From: Sphingomonas sp. BK580
GTDB lineage: Bacteria; Pseudomonadota; Alphaproteobacteria; Sphingomonadales; Sphingomonadaceae
NCBI RefSeq assembly: GCF_014194975.1
Contig: NZ_JACIAY010000003.1
Location: 1 to 64,000, forward strand
DNA: 64,000 bases
Direction of reading: 5' to 3'
The number at the start of each line of letters is the position of its first letter. The stretch's first letter is position 1. This document shows positions 29,497 to 40,760 of this stretch, one piece after another. Below the pieces are notes generated by a model, which worked only from the letters and a program-made list of their open reading frames with translations, had not been told where the DNA came from and did not search any database. The position numbers and the translations under genes were made by a program.

Positions 29497-32379
29497 TCAG
29501 CCTTGGGACAGCTCGGCGGGCGCGAGCAGCGCGGCAAGCCGCTCGACGAGCTGGGCGCGCGTGTAGGGCTTGCGGATCACCTGCGGCGCGGGAACGTCGG
29601 CGAGTTCCTCCGCGTCGGCGTAGCCGGTGACGAACAGCACCGGCAGCGTCGGCCGCCGCTGGCGCGCGCGCCGCGCGAACTCGATTCCCGTCATCAGCGG
29701 CATCGCCACGTCCGCGACCACCGCCTCGATCGCGGGATCGGCGTCGAGCGCGTCGAGCGCGGCGGTGCCGTCCGCCGCCTCGACCACGCCGCAGCCGGCG
29801 TCACGCAGCGCGGCGGCGGTGATCTCGCGCACGCGGTCCTCGTCGTCGAGCACCAGCACACGGCGTCCCGCCACCGAGCCGCCGGCGCCGCGCTCCTCGC
29901 GTCGCGCCGCCTCCTCCGGCGCCGCCGTCGCACGCGGCAGATAGACCGAGACGCGGGTCCCCTCGCCCGGCGCGGTGTCGATCCGCACCCCGCCGCCCGA
30001 TTGCTTGGCGAAGCCGAACACCTGCGCCAGCCCCAGCCCCGACCCCTTGCCCACCTCCTTGGTGGTGAAGAAGGGCTCGAACGCGCGCGCCAGCACCTCG
30101 GGCGTCATGCCCGTGCCGGTGTCGCTCACCGCGACCCGGACGTAATCGCCGGCAGACGGCTCCTCCGGCCGCACCGGGGCACCGAGCGTGACATTGGCGG
30201 TGCTCACCCGCAGCGTCCCGCCCCCCGGCATGGCGTCGCGCGCGTTGATCGCGAGATTGAGCAGGATCAATTCGAGCTGGGTCGGGTCGACCATCGCCGG
30301 CCACGGCGTGGCACACACCGCCGCCTCGATCGCGATCGACCGCCCGAGCGTGCTCTCGAGCAGCGGGACCAGGCCGGTCACCGCGGCGTTGAGGTCGACC
30401 ACCTTGGCCTCGAGCCGCTGGCGGCGCGAGAAGGCGAGCAACTGCGCCGTCAGCGTGGCGCCGCGCTCGGCCGCGGCGCGGACGTGATCGAGCTGCTCGA
30501 GCGCGCGCGGGGTCAGCGGACCGCGTGCGGCGGCGCGCGACACCATCTCGACGTTGCCGAGCACCACGGTGAGCAGGTTGTTGAAGTCGTGCGCCACGCC
30601 CGAGGTGAGCTGGCCGACCGCCTCGAGCCGCTGGAGCTGGTGGAGCGTCTCCTCCACCTTCTCGCGCTCGGCGATCTGGCGGGTCAGCTCGGCGGTGCGC
30701 TCCTCCACCCGCGCCTCGAGCCGCTCGCCGGCGAGATGCGCCTCGGTGACGTCGATCGCGCAGCCGACATAGCCGAGGAAGCTGCCGTCCAGGAAGCGCG
30801 GTCGCGCCTCGGCATGGACCCAGCGCTCGCCGGCCGCGCGGGTGAGCAGGCGATAGTCGCCGCTGAGCGGGTCGCGCGCGCGCTGCCGCTCGACCAGCCG
30901 CCGTGCCGCGGACGCGCGCAGCTCGCTCGGCAGCAGCGAGAGCCAGCCGCCTGCCACCACCGCGTCGGGGGCGACGCCGAGGATCGTGCGGAAGCCCTCG
31001 CTGGCGAAGGTGAGGTTGAGCTCGGCGTCGGTCAGCCACACCAGCGCGGGCAGGCTGTCGGCGAGCATGCGGAAGCGCGCCTCGCTCTCGCGCAGCGCGT
31101 CGGCCTCGCGCTTGCGCGCGGTCACGTCGATCACGGTGCCGATCGCGCGCACGCAGCGCTCGCCCTCGAACAGCCCGAGCCCGCGGACCGCTAGCCAGCG
31201 GAACGACCCGTCGGGTGCCGGGCAGGTGCGATATTCGATGTCGTAGCGCGCGCGACGCGCCGGATCGATCGTGGCGAGGAACGCCTGGCGCACGCGCGGC
31301 CGGTCCTCCGGATGGAGCAAGGCAGCGAACTCAGCGAGCGACTGCGCCGGGCCCGGCGCGATGCCGTACATCGCCCAGGTCCGCGGCGAGCAGGAGAAGC
31401 GGTCGGCGGCGAGGTCATAGTCCCAGGTGCCGATCTCGCCCGCCTCGGTGGCGAGCTCGAGCGAGTCGCGGCTCAGCGCCAGCGCGCTCTCGGCGCGGTG
31501 CCGCTCGGTGACGTCGGTGCCCTCGACGAACACCGCGGTGACCGCTCCGTCCGCGTCGGTGACCGGCTGGAGGATGAAATCGAGCCGCCGCTCCTCGCTG
31601 CCGCCGTCGTCGCGCGGCAGCAGCAGCGGCACCTCGGTCCCGCGATAGGGTCGCCGCGTCGCGACCACGCCGTCGAGCTTGTCGATGAGCCCGCGCTGCG
31701 CCACCTCGGGCACCGCCTCGGCGAGCGCGCGGCCGACCACGTCGCGCCCGCCGACCAGCCGGCGGTAGGACGCGTTGGCGAGCTCGACGACATGGCCGGG
31801 CTGGCGCAGCACCGCGATGAAGCCGGGCGCCTGGTCGAACATCTCGCGCAGCCGCTCGCGGTCCTCCGCCATCGCCCGCGCGGCACGCACCCGCGCCGTG
31901 GTCTCCGAGACGATGCACAGCACCCCGCCGACGCCGCCGTCCGCCAGCGGCACCGGCGAGTAGCTCACGTCGAAATAGACCGTCTCGCCCAGCCCGCCGC
32001 GCTCGATGTAGAACGGGCGGTCCTTGGCGGCGAAGGTCTCGCCGCTGGTGCGCACGTGCGCGAGCAGCGGTTCGAGATCGTCCCACAGCTCGCTCCACGA
32101 CTCGTGCGCCGGGCGGCCCAGCGCGCGCGGGTGCTTGGCGCCGATCGTCGGCGCATAGGCGTCGTTGTAGAGCGCGACGTAGTCGGCTCCCCAGAACAGC
32201 ACGATCTCGACTCGCGCGGGCAAGGCCAGCGCCAGCGCGTTGCGCAACTCCGCGGGCCAGCCGGCGATCGGGCCTAGCGGCGAGGATGACCAGTCGTGCG
32301 CCAGGATCCGCTGGCCCATCTCGCCGCCGTGCGCGAACAATAAAGTCGGGTCGCTCGCCGAGGTTAGCGGTTGGTTCAT
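29497..32379 (-). CDS. Hybrid sensor histidine kinase (PAS repeats + HisKA + HATPase + receiver)
   Basis: A 960-residue cytoplasmic hybrid kinase without transmembrane segments. Four PAS-like modules cover roughly residues 1-165, 170-300, 310-430 and 435-555. A short coiled coil follows, then an HDFNN-type H box (GVAHDFNNLLTVVLGN), an ATPase domain (NLAINARDAMP, DTGTGM, GKGSGLGLAQVFG), and a C-terminal receiver with phospho-acceptor Asp in VVADVAMPLMTG. The N-terminal FWGADYVALYNDAYAPTIG motif is typical of this kinase subfamily. No response regulator or output gene is adjacent. The start is ATG 32379; the open frame continues upstream only as nadE antisense. Confidence 0.9.
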   Translation of the reverse strand: MNQPLTSASDPTLLFAHGGEMGQRILAHDWSSSPLGPIAGWPAELRNALALALPARVEIVLFWGADYVALYNDAYAPTIGAKHPRALGRPAHESWSELWDDLEPLLAHVRTSGETFAAKDRPFYIERGGLGETVYFDVSYSPVPLADGGVGGVLCIVSETTARVRAARAMAEDRERLREMFDQAPGFIAVLRQPGHVVELANASYRRLVGGRDVVGRALAEAVPEVAQRGLIDKLDGVVATRRPYRGTEVPLLLPRDDGGSEERRLDFILQPVTDADGAVTAVFVEGTDVTERHRAESALALSRDSLELATEAGEIGTWDYDLAADRFSCSPRTWAMYGIAPGPAQSLAEFAALLHPEDRPRVRQAFLATIDPARRARYDIEYRTCPAPDGSFRWLAVRGLGLFEGERCVRAIGTVIDVTARKREADALRESEARFRMLADSLPALVWLTDAELNLTFASEGFRTILGVAPDAVVAGGWLSLLPSELRASAARRLVERQRARDPLSGDYRLLTRAAGERWVHAEARPRFLDGSFLGYVGCAIDVTEAHLAGERLEARVEERTAELTRQIAEREKVEETLHQLQRLEAVGQLTSGVAHDFNNLLTVVLGNVEMVSRAAARGPLTPRALEQLDHVRAAAERGATLTAQLLAFSRRQRLEAKVVDLNAAVTGLVPLLESTLGRSIAIEAAVCATPWPAMVDPTQLELILLNLAINARDAMPGGGTLRVSTANVTLGAPVRPEEPSAGDYVRVAVSDTGTGMTPEVLARAFEPFFTTKEVGKGSGLGLAQVFGFAKQSGGGVRIDTAPGEGTRVSVYLPRATAAPEEAARREERGAGGSVAGRRVLVLDDEDRVREITAAALRDAGCGVVEAADGTAALDALDADPAIEAVVADVAMPLMTGIEFARRARQRRPTLPVLFVTGYADAEELADVPAPQVIRKPYTRAQLVERLAALLAPAELSQG

Positions 32380-32469
32380 CGCGTCGGCCAGCCTAGCGCG
32401 CTGCGGCGACTGAGAGAAGTTAAGATGCGCCGGGTGGTGAGGCGGCGCGCGGGCCGCTAGGTCACTGAC

Positions 32470-34506
<2,037 letters not shown>

Positions 34507-34515
34507 GGAGCGCCT

Positions 34516-34544
34516 AGATCCGCCCCGCTCAGCGGGGAGGATCT
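34516..34544 (+). terminator. Hairpin after nadE
   Basis: AGATCC-G-CCCCGC and GCGGGG-A-GGATCT pair with a single G/A mismatch around a TCA loop, ten bases after the nadE stop. No T-tract follows. The same GGGGAGGATYT sequence recurs in the intergenic repeat at 46.2 kb, so it may be a repeat element that doubles as a terminator. Confidence 0.5.
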
Positions 34545-34780
34545 GGGCTGTCCTACCTGGCGGGGAGCGAGCTATCCTGACGGCCGCTCCTCAACATGGT
34601 CGATGTCGTCCGCAGCAAGGTGCCCCGTACCCCACGCGCCCGTGACTCAAGATCCGCAACATCCACGTCGCCGCCCTCGTCAAGCCACTGATACCCGGTC
34701 GTCAGTCGCGCGACGTTCGACCCACCGGCCGCGCCGGCGACTCAACATTCGCAACATTCGCGCGCCCTCGCCCTCCCCCC

Positions 34781-34805
34781 TGAACCTCCGCGCGTCTCAC
34801 CCGTT
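34781..34805 (+). promoter_or_regulatory. Candidate EcfG (general stress sigma) promoter
   Basis: TGAAC at 34781-34785 and CGTT at 34802-34805 are separated by 16 bases. This fits the alphaproteobacterial EcfG consensus GGAAC-N16/17-CGTT with one mismatch at the first base. It lies 31 bases upstream of the Tat-signal SDR gene, and the downstream gene content fits a stress regulon. The match was made by eye only. Confidence 0.5.
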
Positions 34806-34835
34806 CGGCGCAAATCCTCTCTGGAGATCAGTGAC

Positions 34836-35831
34836 ATGGACGATCAGGGTACGACCCGCCGCACCATCTTGGGCGGCGCCGCCGCCGGCCTCGCCTTCTC
34901 CGCCAGCGGTGCGGCGGCGCAGGCCGCGGGGACGCCGCCGTCCGGCCCCGCCAAGCTCAGCGACCCGCGCACCAAATACACCAACCAGCCCTTTCCCGAG
35001 CAGCGCCAGCCCTGGCCCGCGCTGCAATCGAAGATGAACCCGCGTCCCGACAGCGGCGAGACCAGCTACCGCGGCTCGGGCAAGCTCGCCGGCCGGCGCG
35101 CGCTCGTCACCGGCGGCGACAGTGGGATCGGACGTGCCGTCGCGATCGCCTTCGCGCGCGAGGGCGCCGACGTGGCGATCAACTATTATCCCACCGAGGA
35201 GCCCGACGCGCAGGAGGTCAAGGCGCTGATCGAGCAGGCCGGGCGCAAGGCGGTGCTGCTCCCCGCCGATATCCGTAGCGAGCGCGCCTGCACCAAACTG
35301 GTCGCCGACGCGGTGCGCGGGCTCGGCGGCCTCGACCTGCTCGTCAACAACGCCGCCTACCAGCAGAGCAAGAAGGACATCGCCGAGATCAGCGACGAGC
35401 AGATGGTGCGTACCTTCGAGACCAATATCTTCGCCACCTTCCGCATCGCCAAGGCGGCGATCCCCTCGCTGCCGCCCGGCTCGGTGATCATCAACACCGG
35501 CTCGGTGAACAGCTACGATCCCGAGGAGGAACTGCTCGACTATGCCTCGACCAAGGGCGCGATCCTGATCTTCACCAAGGGCCTGGGCAAGCAGCTCGCG
35601 AAGAAGGGCATTCGCGTCAACATGGTGGCGCCGGGGCCGATCTGGACGCCGCTGCAGGTCGCCGGTGGGCAGCTGCCGGGTGAGATGGGCAAGTTCGGCC
35701 AGGAGACGCCGCTCGGCCGCGCCGGCCAGCCCGCCGAGCTGGCGCCGCTCTACGTCGCGCTGGCGGAGGACGGGACCAGCTTCACCACGGGCACCGCCTT
35801 CGGCGCGCACGGTGGCAAGGGCAATCCATGA
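34836..35831 (+). CDS. SDR oxidoreductase with Tat-type signal (YghA-like)
   Basis: A 331-residue short-chain dehydrogenase. The Rossmann loop is TGGDSGIGRAVAIAFA, followed by NNAA, a serine in INTGSVNSY and the catalytic YASTK. The SDR core starts only at about residue 85. Before it are an apparent twin-arginine signal (TTRRTILGGAAAGLAFSASGAAA) and the conserved leader NQPFPEQRQPWPALQSKM seen in YghA/YdaD-type SDRs. Tat export would place a folded NAD(P) enzyme in the periplasm. It leads the stress-type cluster. Confidence 0.88.
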   Translation: MDDQGTTRRTILGGAAAGLAFSASGAAAQAAGTPPSGPAKLSDPRTKYTNQPFPEQRQPWPALQSKMNPRPDSGETSYRGSGKLAGRRALVTGGDSGIGRAVAIAFAREGADVAINYYPTEEPDAQEVKALIEQAGRKAVLLPADIRSERACTKLVADAVRGLGGLDLLVNNAAYQQSKKDIAEISDEQMVRTFETNIFATFRIAKAAIPSLPPGSVIINTGSVNSYDPEEELLDYASTKGAILIFTKGLGKQLAKKGIRVNMVAPGPIWTPLQVAGGQLPGEMGKFGQETPLGRAGQPAELAPLYVALAEDGTSFTTGTAFGAHGGKGNP

Positions 35832-35927
35832 TAGAAGCTCATTGAGCGAGATTAAGTCGTTGAAGAAGGGAGGAACACATCGCGCCAGCAGGCGCTTGGT
35901 GGGGCAGCAGACACGAAGGAGCCCGTG

Positions 35928-36518
35928 ATGGCCGACCAGCTGCTCCACCAGCAGTCCGACGATGCCCCCCTCGCCACCTCCAAGCAGCGCGACGCGGTCG
36001 AGCGCGCCAAGGCCTCGATCCCCGAGGCGAGCGGCACGCAGATCACCGCGCGCGCGGTGACGATCAACCGTCCGGTCGCGGAGGTGTTCGCCTACTTCCG
36101 CGACTTCGCCAACTTCCCCAGCTTCATGGAGAATGTCGAGCGGATCGAGGTGCTCGACCGGCAGCGCTCGCACTGGGTCGTGAAGGCGCCCGCGGGCGGC
36201 ACGGTCGAGTGGGACGCGCGGCTCACCGCGGAGGAGGAGAACCGCCTTCTCGCCTGGACCAGCGAGGACGGTGCGGAAGTGCCCAACTCGGGCCGTGTCG
36301 AGTTCCACGACGCCGGTGCGCGCGGCACCGTCGTCGTCGCGACGATCCTCTACGACCCGCCCGGCGGCGTGATCGGCAAGGTGATCGCCAAGATGTTCCA
36401 GCGCGAGCCCGCGATCCAGGCGCGCCGCGACCTGCGCCGGCTCAAGCAGCTGCTCGAGACCGGGGAGATCGCCACCCCCGCGATGAACCGCCAGCAATAT
36501 GAGGAGATGGGGCTGTGA
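35928..36518 (+). CDS. SRPBCC-family (polyketide cyclase/dehydrase-like) protein
   Basis: A 196-residue START/Bet-v1-fold protein. The fold begins at about residue 40 with [35 protein letters not shown] and includes the helix-grip beta strands [20 protein letters not shown]. It probably binds a hydrophobic ligand; no catalytic residues can be named. ATG 35928 follows GAAGGAG. A GGAAC at 35872-35876 lies upstream but its partner CGCT is a poor -10. Its stop overlaps the GTG start of the alcohol dehydrogenase gene by four bases. Confidence 0.85.
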   Translation: MADQLLHQQSDDAPLATSKQRDAVERAKASIPEASGTQITARAVTINRPVAEVFAYFRDFANFPSFMENVERIEVLDRQRSHWVVKAPAGGTVEWDARLTAEEENRLLAWTSEDGAEVPNSGRVEFHDAGARGTVVVATILYDPPGGVIGKVIAKMFQREPAIQARRDLRRLKQLLETGEIATPAMNRQQYEEMGL

Positions 36519-37693
36519 AGGCGATCGCCTGGCATGGCAAGCATGACGTCCGCGTCGACACCGTCGACGATCCGGGCATCGTCAACCCGCGCGACTGCGT
36601 CATCAAGGTGACCTCCACCGCGATCTGCGGCTCGGACCTCCACCTCTACGACGGCTATATCCCGACGATGCAGTCGGGCGACGTGCTCGGCCACGAGTTC
36701 ATGGGCGAGGTGGTCGAGGTCGGCCCCAAATCGACGCTGAAGAAGGGGCAGCGCGTGGTGGTGCCCTTCACCATCTCGTGCGGCAGCTGCTATCATTGCT
36801 CGAAGCACCAATATTCGGCCTGCGACAACGGCCTCCCCGCCGATAACCAGGACATCGCGCAGGAACTGTACGGGCAGCCCATGGCGGGGCTGTTCGGCTA
36901 CAGCCACATGACCGGGGGCTACGCCGGCGGCCAGGCGGAATATGTCCGCGTGCCGTTCAGCGACGTCGGCCCGATCGTCATCCCGGACGGCGTCGAGGAC
37001 GACAAGGTGCTGTTCCTCTCGGACATCCTGCCCACCGGCTGGATGGCGGCGGAGAACGCCGACATCGAGCCGGGCGACACGGTGGCGGTCTGGGGCTGCG
37101 GCCCGGTCGGGTTGTTCGCGGTCCAGTCCGCGTTCCTGATGGGGGCCGAGCGCGTGATCGCGATCGATCACTTCCCCAACCGGCTCGCGCTCGCCAAGCG
37201 GTTCGGCGCGGAGACGATCAACTTCGAGGAGACCGCGGTCTACGAGGCGCTGATGGTGATGACAGGCGGGATCGGTCCTGACGCGGTGATCGACTCGGTC
37301 GGGCTCGAGGCGCACGGCTTCTTCGTCGACAACGTGCTCGACCAGATCAAGGCGTCGACCTTCCTCGGCACCGACCGCGCGCACGCCAACCGTCAGGCGA
37401 TCATCGCCTGCCGCAAGGGCGGCCGGGTCTCGATGCCGGCGGTGTACGGCGGGTTCGTCGACAAATGGCCGCTCGGCGCCTTCATGGAGAAGGGGCTGAC
37501 GCTCAAGACCGGCCAGACCCACGTCCAGCATTACATGCCCGCGCTGCTCCAGGCGATCCTCGAGGACAAGATCGACACCGAGTTCCTGATCTCGCACCGC
37601 ATGCCGCTGAGCGAGGGGCCGAAGGGCTACAAGATGTTCCACGACCAGCAGAACGAGGTCACCAAGATCGTGCTCAAGCCCGGTCTGGACTGA
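36515..37693 (+). CDS. Zinc-dependent alcohol dehydrogenase (formaldehyde-dehydrogenase-like)
   Basis: A 392-residue medium-chain dehydrogenase. The catalytic zinc ligands are C in [15 protein letters not shown] in [12 protein letters not shown], and the later block. The region [19 protein letters not shown] provides the structural-zinc cysteines. The NAD loop is [15 protein letters not shown]. The long insertion [21 protein letters not shown] is typical of the glutathione-independent FDH-like subgroup. Substrate unknown. The start is GTG 36515, overlapping the SRPBCC gene. Confidence 0.88.
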   Translation: MKAIAWHGKHDVRVDTVDDPGIVNPRDCVIKVTSTAICGSDLHLYDGYIPTMQSGDVLGHEFMGEVVEVGPKSTLKKGQRVVVPFTISCGSCYHCSKHQYSACDNGLPADNQDIAQELYGQPMAGLFGYSHMTGGYAGGQAEYVRVPFSDVGPIVIPDGVEDDKVLFLSDILPTGWMAAENADIEPGDTVAVWGCGPVGLFAVQSAFLMGAERVIAIDHFPNRLALAKRFGAETINFEETAVYEALMVMTGGIGPDAVIDSVGLEAHGFFVDNVLDQIKASTFLGTDRAHANRQAIIACRKGGRVSMPAVYGGFVDKWPLGAFMEKGLTLKTGQTHVQHYMPALLQAILEDKIDTEFLISHRMPLSEGPKGYKMFHDQQNEVTKIVLKPGLD

Positions 37694-37705
37694 GGAGAGA
37701 GACGC

Positions 37706-38491
37706 ATGGCGGACAAATTCGCGATCATCACCGGCGCGTCGACGGGCATCGGGTTCGAACTGGCGACGCTCGCCGCCCAGGACGGATATGATATCCTCGT
37801 CGTCGCCGACGAACCGCTGATCGACGCCGCCGCGGCGGACTTCGAGCAGTTCGGCACGCAGGTCAGCTCGGTCCAGGCCGACCTGGCGACGATCGACGGC
37901 GTCGACCAGCTGCTCGCCGCCGCCGACGGGCGGCCGATCGACCTGCTCTGCGCCAACGCGGGTGTCGGCCTCGGCCGCGCCTTCCTTGACCAGGACGTGG
38001 CCGACTGGCGGCGCGTGGTGGACACCAACATCACCGGCACCACCTATCTGCTCCAGAAGGTGCTTCGGCAGATGGTCGCGCGCGGCGATGGCAAGGTGCT
38101 GGTGACCGGCTCGATCGCCGGGTTCATTCCGGGCAGCTTCCAGGCGGTGTACAACGGCACCAAGGCGTTCGTGGACCACTTCACCGACGCGCTGCGCGAC
38201 GAGCTCAAGGATCATCCGGGCATCACGTTGACCACACTGATGCCGGGACCGGTCGATACCGAGTTCTTCGACCGCGCCGACATGATGGACACCGACGTCG
38301 GCACATCCGACAGCAAGTCCGATCCGGCCAAGGTGGCGCGCGACGGCTGGGACGCGCTATTGGCGGGGAAGCACTCGATCGTGTCGGGCTGGAAGAACAA
38401 GCTGCAGGCCGCGGCGGCGCATGTCCTACCCGCCGAGGTGACGGCGCACATGCACCGCAACATGGCCGAGCCCGGCACCGCCAAGGAGTGA
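37706..38491 (+). CDS. SDR-family oxidoreductase
   Basis: A 261-residue classical SDR. The cofactor loop is ITGASTGIGFELATLAA, the NAG motif appears as CANAGVG, the catalytic serine is in VTGSIAGFIPG and the YxxxK is YNGTKAF. Substrate unknown. It follows the alcohol dehydrogenase gene by 12 bases with a GAGGAGAGA Shine-Dalgarno, so it ends the four-gene stress-type cluster. Confidence 0.9.
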   Translation: MADKFAIITGASTGIGFELATLAAQDGYDILVVADEPLIDAAAADFEQFGTQVSSVQADLATIDGVDQLLAAADGRPIDLLCANAGVGLGRAFLDQDVADWRRVVDTNITGTTYLLQKVLRQMVARGDGKVLVTGSIAGFIPGSFQAVYNGTKAFVDHFTDALRDELKDHPGITLTTLMPGPVDTEFFDRADMMDTDVGTSDSKSDPAKVARDGWDALLAGKHSIVSGWKNKLQAAAAHVLPAEVTAHMHRNMAEPGTAKE

Positions 38492-38625
38492 CCGCGTCCG
38501 CGGGCGGCGCCTGCTCCGGCACGCCGCCGCCGGGGGTATTCAACCGGTCGCGTTTTGGGTCAGTTCAGAATTGCCTTATCGATCAGGGCGTGAAAGACAC
38601 GCCACTCTTCCCTGGGAGATAGCTA

Positions 38626-38874
38626 ATGAAGCTCGGTAAGTATCTGGTCGCGGCCGCGGCCGCCTCGCTCTCGGTCGCTCCCGCGGTCGCGGCGCCGGCC
38701 AACCCGGCGGCTAGCCTGTCGGTCGCCAAGGCGGCGCGCGCCGGCTCGGCCACGTCGAAGGACAGCAAGGCGCTCGCGGGCGGCGGGCTGATCGTGGCGG
38801 CCGTGGCCGCCGCGGCGGTCGTCGCCGGCATCATCATCATCGCCGACGACGGCGACGATTCGGACAGCAACTGA
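38626..38874 (+). CDS. Small secreted/membrane protein with Asp-rich tail, 82 aa
   Basis: An N-terminal signal peptide (YLVAAAAASLSVAPAVAA) is followed by a short Ala/Ser/Lys linker, one hydrophobic helix (GGGLIVAAVAAAAVVAGIIII) and an acidic tail ADDGDDSDSN. The gene has its own Shine-Dalgarno (GGGAG), a 6-bp hairpin in the leader (38587-38603) and a strong terminator behind it, so it looks like an independently expressed single gene. Function unknown. Confidence 0.75.
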   Translation: MKLGKYLVAAAAASLSVAPAVAAPANPAASLSVAKAARAGSATSKDSKALAGGGLIVAAVAAAAVVAGIIIIADDGDDSDSN

Positions 38875-38898
38875 GCTGACCGAGCACGCATGATGAGG

Positions 38899-38934
38899 AA
38901 GGGGGAGTGCCCGCCCGGGCGCTCCCCTTTTTCG
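38899..38934 (+). terminator. Strong rho-independent terminator
   Basis: GGGGAGTGCCCG and CGGGCGCTCCCC pair with one G-T/wobble-type mismatch, followed by TTTTT. This is the most classical terminator in the window. It ends the small 82-aa gene and, because it is near-symmetrical, may also terminate opgH from the opposite side. Confidence 0.85.
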
Positions 38935-38942
38935 TGACGGGC

Positions 38943-40760
38943 TCAGGCACGGTGACCGGTCGCGCCCTCCAGGATCGGCAGCGGCTGCGGCTCGGGCACA
39001 CCCACGTCGGTCAGGAACAGCCGCCCGGCGGCGACCCGCCGCCCCCAGCGCTCGCTCGCCGTCCATTGCACGACCAGCGGCGACAACAGCAGCCCGAGCG
39101 TGACCGGCGCCAGCCACAATGCGGTGAGCGGCATCAGCGGCGTCAGCGCGAGCAGCAGCAGGCCGAGGCCCAGGTGCCAGCGATAGCGCGGCAGGATCGC
39201 CGCGAGCGCGAGCGAGTCGCCGCGGCGGTTCTGCGGCTGCCACTCGGCGCGGCGCTGGCGCGCGATGCCGATCAGGTCGATCGTCTGGGTCAGCGCGATC
39301 GCTGGCGCGGCGAGCGTCGACAGCGGCACGTCGAGCGCGACCGAGCGCAGGATCGCGCTTGTCCCGCCCATCGATCGCCGCAGCCGCACGTCGGCGACCG
39401 CGTGGAGCACGCCGAGCAGCTTGGGCCCGAACAGCAGCGCGAGCGTGACGAACAGCACCGTCCCCGTCGAGTCGCCCGACATCAGCCCGCGCTCGCCGCG
39501 CACCGCCTGCACCACGCTCACCGTGATGAGCAGCAGCCACAGTGGCGAAGCGAGATAGCCCGCGGCGCCGAGCAGCAGCTGGAGCCGGTTGATCCAGTGG
39601 AAGCCCGAGGCGTGGAGCAGCGCGAGATGCTGGAGATTGCCCTGCGCCCAGCGCCGATCGCGCACCGCGGCGTCGATCATCGTCGGCGGATATTCCTCGA
39701 ACGTGTCCTCGGTCATGACCATGTGCACGCGCCAGCCGCGCCGGCGCAGCAGCGCCGCCTCGACGACGTCGTGGCTCATGATCGTGCCACCGAAGGGCGG
39801 CTGGCCGGGCAGCACGGGCAGGCCGCAGCTCTCGGCGAAGGCGCGGACCCGGATCAGCGCGTTATGGCCCCAGAAGGTGGCCTCGGGCCCCGACCACCAC
39901 ACCAGACCGGCGGTGGCGATCGGGCCGTAGATGCGGCTGGCGAACTGCATCCAGCGCTGGAACAGCGTGCGCGCGCCGATCACCTGCGGCACGGTCTGGA
40001 GCAGACCCACGGCGGGACGGCGGTCCATGATCTGCGCCATGCCGAGGATCGTCTCGCCGCCCATCAGGCTGTCGGCGTCGAGCATCAGCATATAGTCGTA
40101 GCTGGCGCCGAAGCGGCGCAGCCACTCGGCGATGTTGCCCGGCTTGCGGCCGACATTCTCCGTCCGCCGACGGTAATAGATCGCGCAGGCGCTGCGGCGA
40201 GCCAGGATCTCCCAGGCGGCGAGCTCCTCGGCCTCGTTGGCGGCAGCGGAGTCGCTCAACACGAAGAAGTCGAACGATCCCGCCGCGCCGGCGCGCTCGA
40301 GCGCGTCCGCCATGTGCGCCAGCCGGCCGAACACGTCGGCGACGTCCTCGTTGTGGACCGGCATCAGCACCGCGGTACGCCCCTGCAACGGCTCGGACCA
40401 GCGCGGCACCGGTCGGAAACCGGGGTGGAGACCGGTCGTCAGCACGACATAGCCGACGGTCGCGTTGATGAAGCCGAAGGCGAGCAGCGCGAACAGCGGG
40501 AAGAAGATCGCGAGCAGCATCGCGTCGGTCACGCCGATGCCGTCGCTCAGCACCGATTCCTTGAGCGAGGTGGAGGCGAAGAGCGCCAGCACCAGCGTCA
40601 GCAGCACGAGGATGGCGCGACGCGCGAGCACGTCGGTCGGCGAGCCGATCGCGCCCACGATCGGCGGCGGTGCCGAGGGCACCGGCGGCGGACCGTCGAA
40701 GCGCTGCTCGGGCATCGCGAGCGGCGCCTCCGGCGGCAGTCGCGACGGCAGCGCGCTCAC
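38943..40760 (-). CDS. opgH: Glucans biosynthesis glucosyltransferase OpgH/MdoH
   Basis: A 605-residue GT2 membrane glucosyltransferase that makes the beta-1,2-linked backbone of osmoregulated periplasmic glucans from UDP-glucose. Transmembrane helices lie at about residues 45-65 and 75-100 and in the C-terminal third. The GT core has VLMPVHNED, MLDADSLM (DxD) and RRWAQGN (QxxRW-like). It is shorter than E. coli OpgH (about 850 aa), lacking the long N-terminal regulatory region. The start is GTG 40760, overlapping the opgG stop by four bases. Confidence 0.94.
   Translation of the reverse strand: MSALPSRLPPEAPLAMPEQRFDGPPPVPSAPPPIVGAIGSPTDVLARRAILVLLTLVLALFASTSLKESVLSDGIGVTDAMLLAIFFPLFALLAFGFINATVGYVVLTTGLHPGFRPVPRWSEPLQGRTAVLMPVHNEDVADVFGRLAHMADALERAGAAGSFDFFVLSDSAAANEAEELAAWEILARRSACAIYYRRRTENVGRKPGNIAEWLRRFGASYDYMLMLDADSLMGGETILGMAQIMDRRPAVGLLQTVPQVIGARTLFQRWMQFASRIYGPIATAGLVWWSGPEATFWGHNALIRVRAFAESCGLPVLPGQPPFGGTIMSHDVVEAALLRRRGWRVHMVMTEDTFEEYPPTMIDAAVRDRRWAQGNLQHLALLHASGFHWINRLQLLLGAAGYLASPLWLLLITVSVVQAVRGERGLMSGDSTGTVLFVTLALLFGPKLLGVLHAVADVRLRRSMGGTSAILRSVALDVPLSTLAAPAIALTQTIDLIGIARQRRAEWQPQNRRGDSLALAAILPRYRWHLGLGLLLLALTPLMPLTALWLAPVTLGLLLSPLVVQWTASERWGRRVAAGRLFLTDVGVPEPQPLPILEGATGHRA

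Larger units (their letters stand above)
34507..34835. other. Intergenic region with hairpin, short repeats and a candidate stress promoter
   Basis: This 329-base gap carries no convincing gene. It holds a hairpin just after nadE and then repeat-like text. Two related direct copies, ACTCAAGATCCGCAACATCC and ACTCAACATTCGCAACATTC, begin at about 34644 and 34741, some 97 bases apart. A GGGGAGGATCT...GCTGTCCTAC string is also shared with the gap at 46.1-46.3 kb. The EcfG-type promoter match lies at its right end. Confidence 0.6.

Noticed and set aside
35872..35896. GGAAC with CGCT 16 bases later, upstream of the SRPBCC gene
   Set aside because: The -10 does not match CGTT. I mention it only as a weak candidate in the gene entry.
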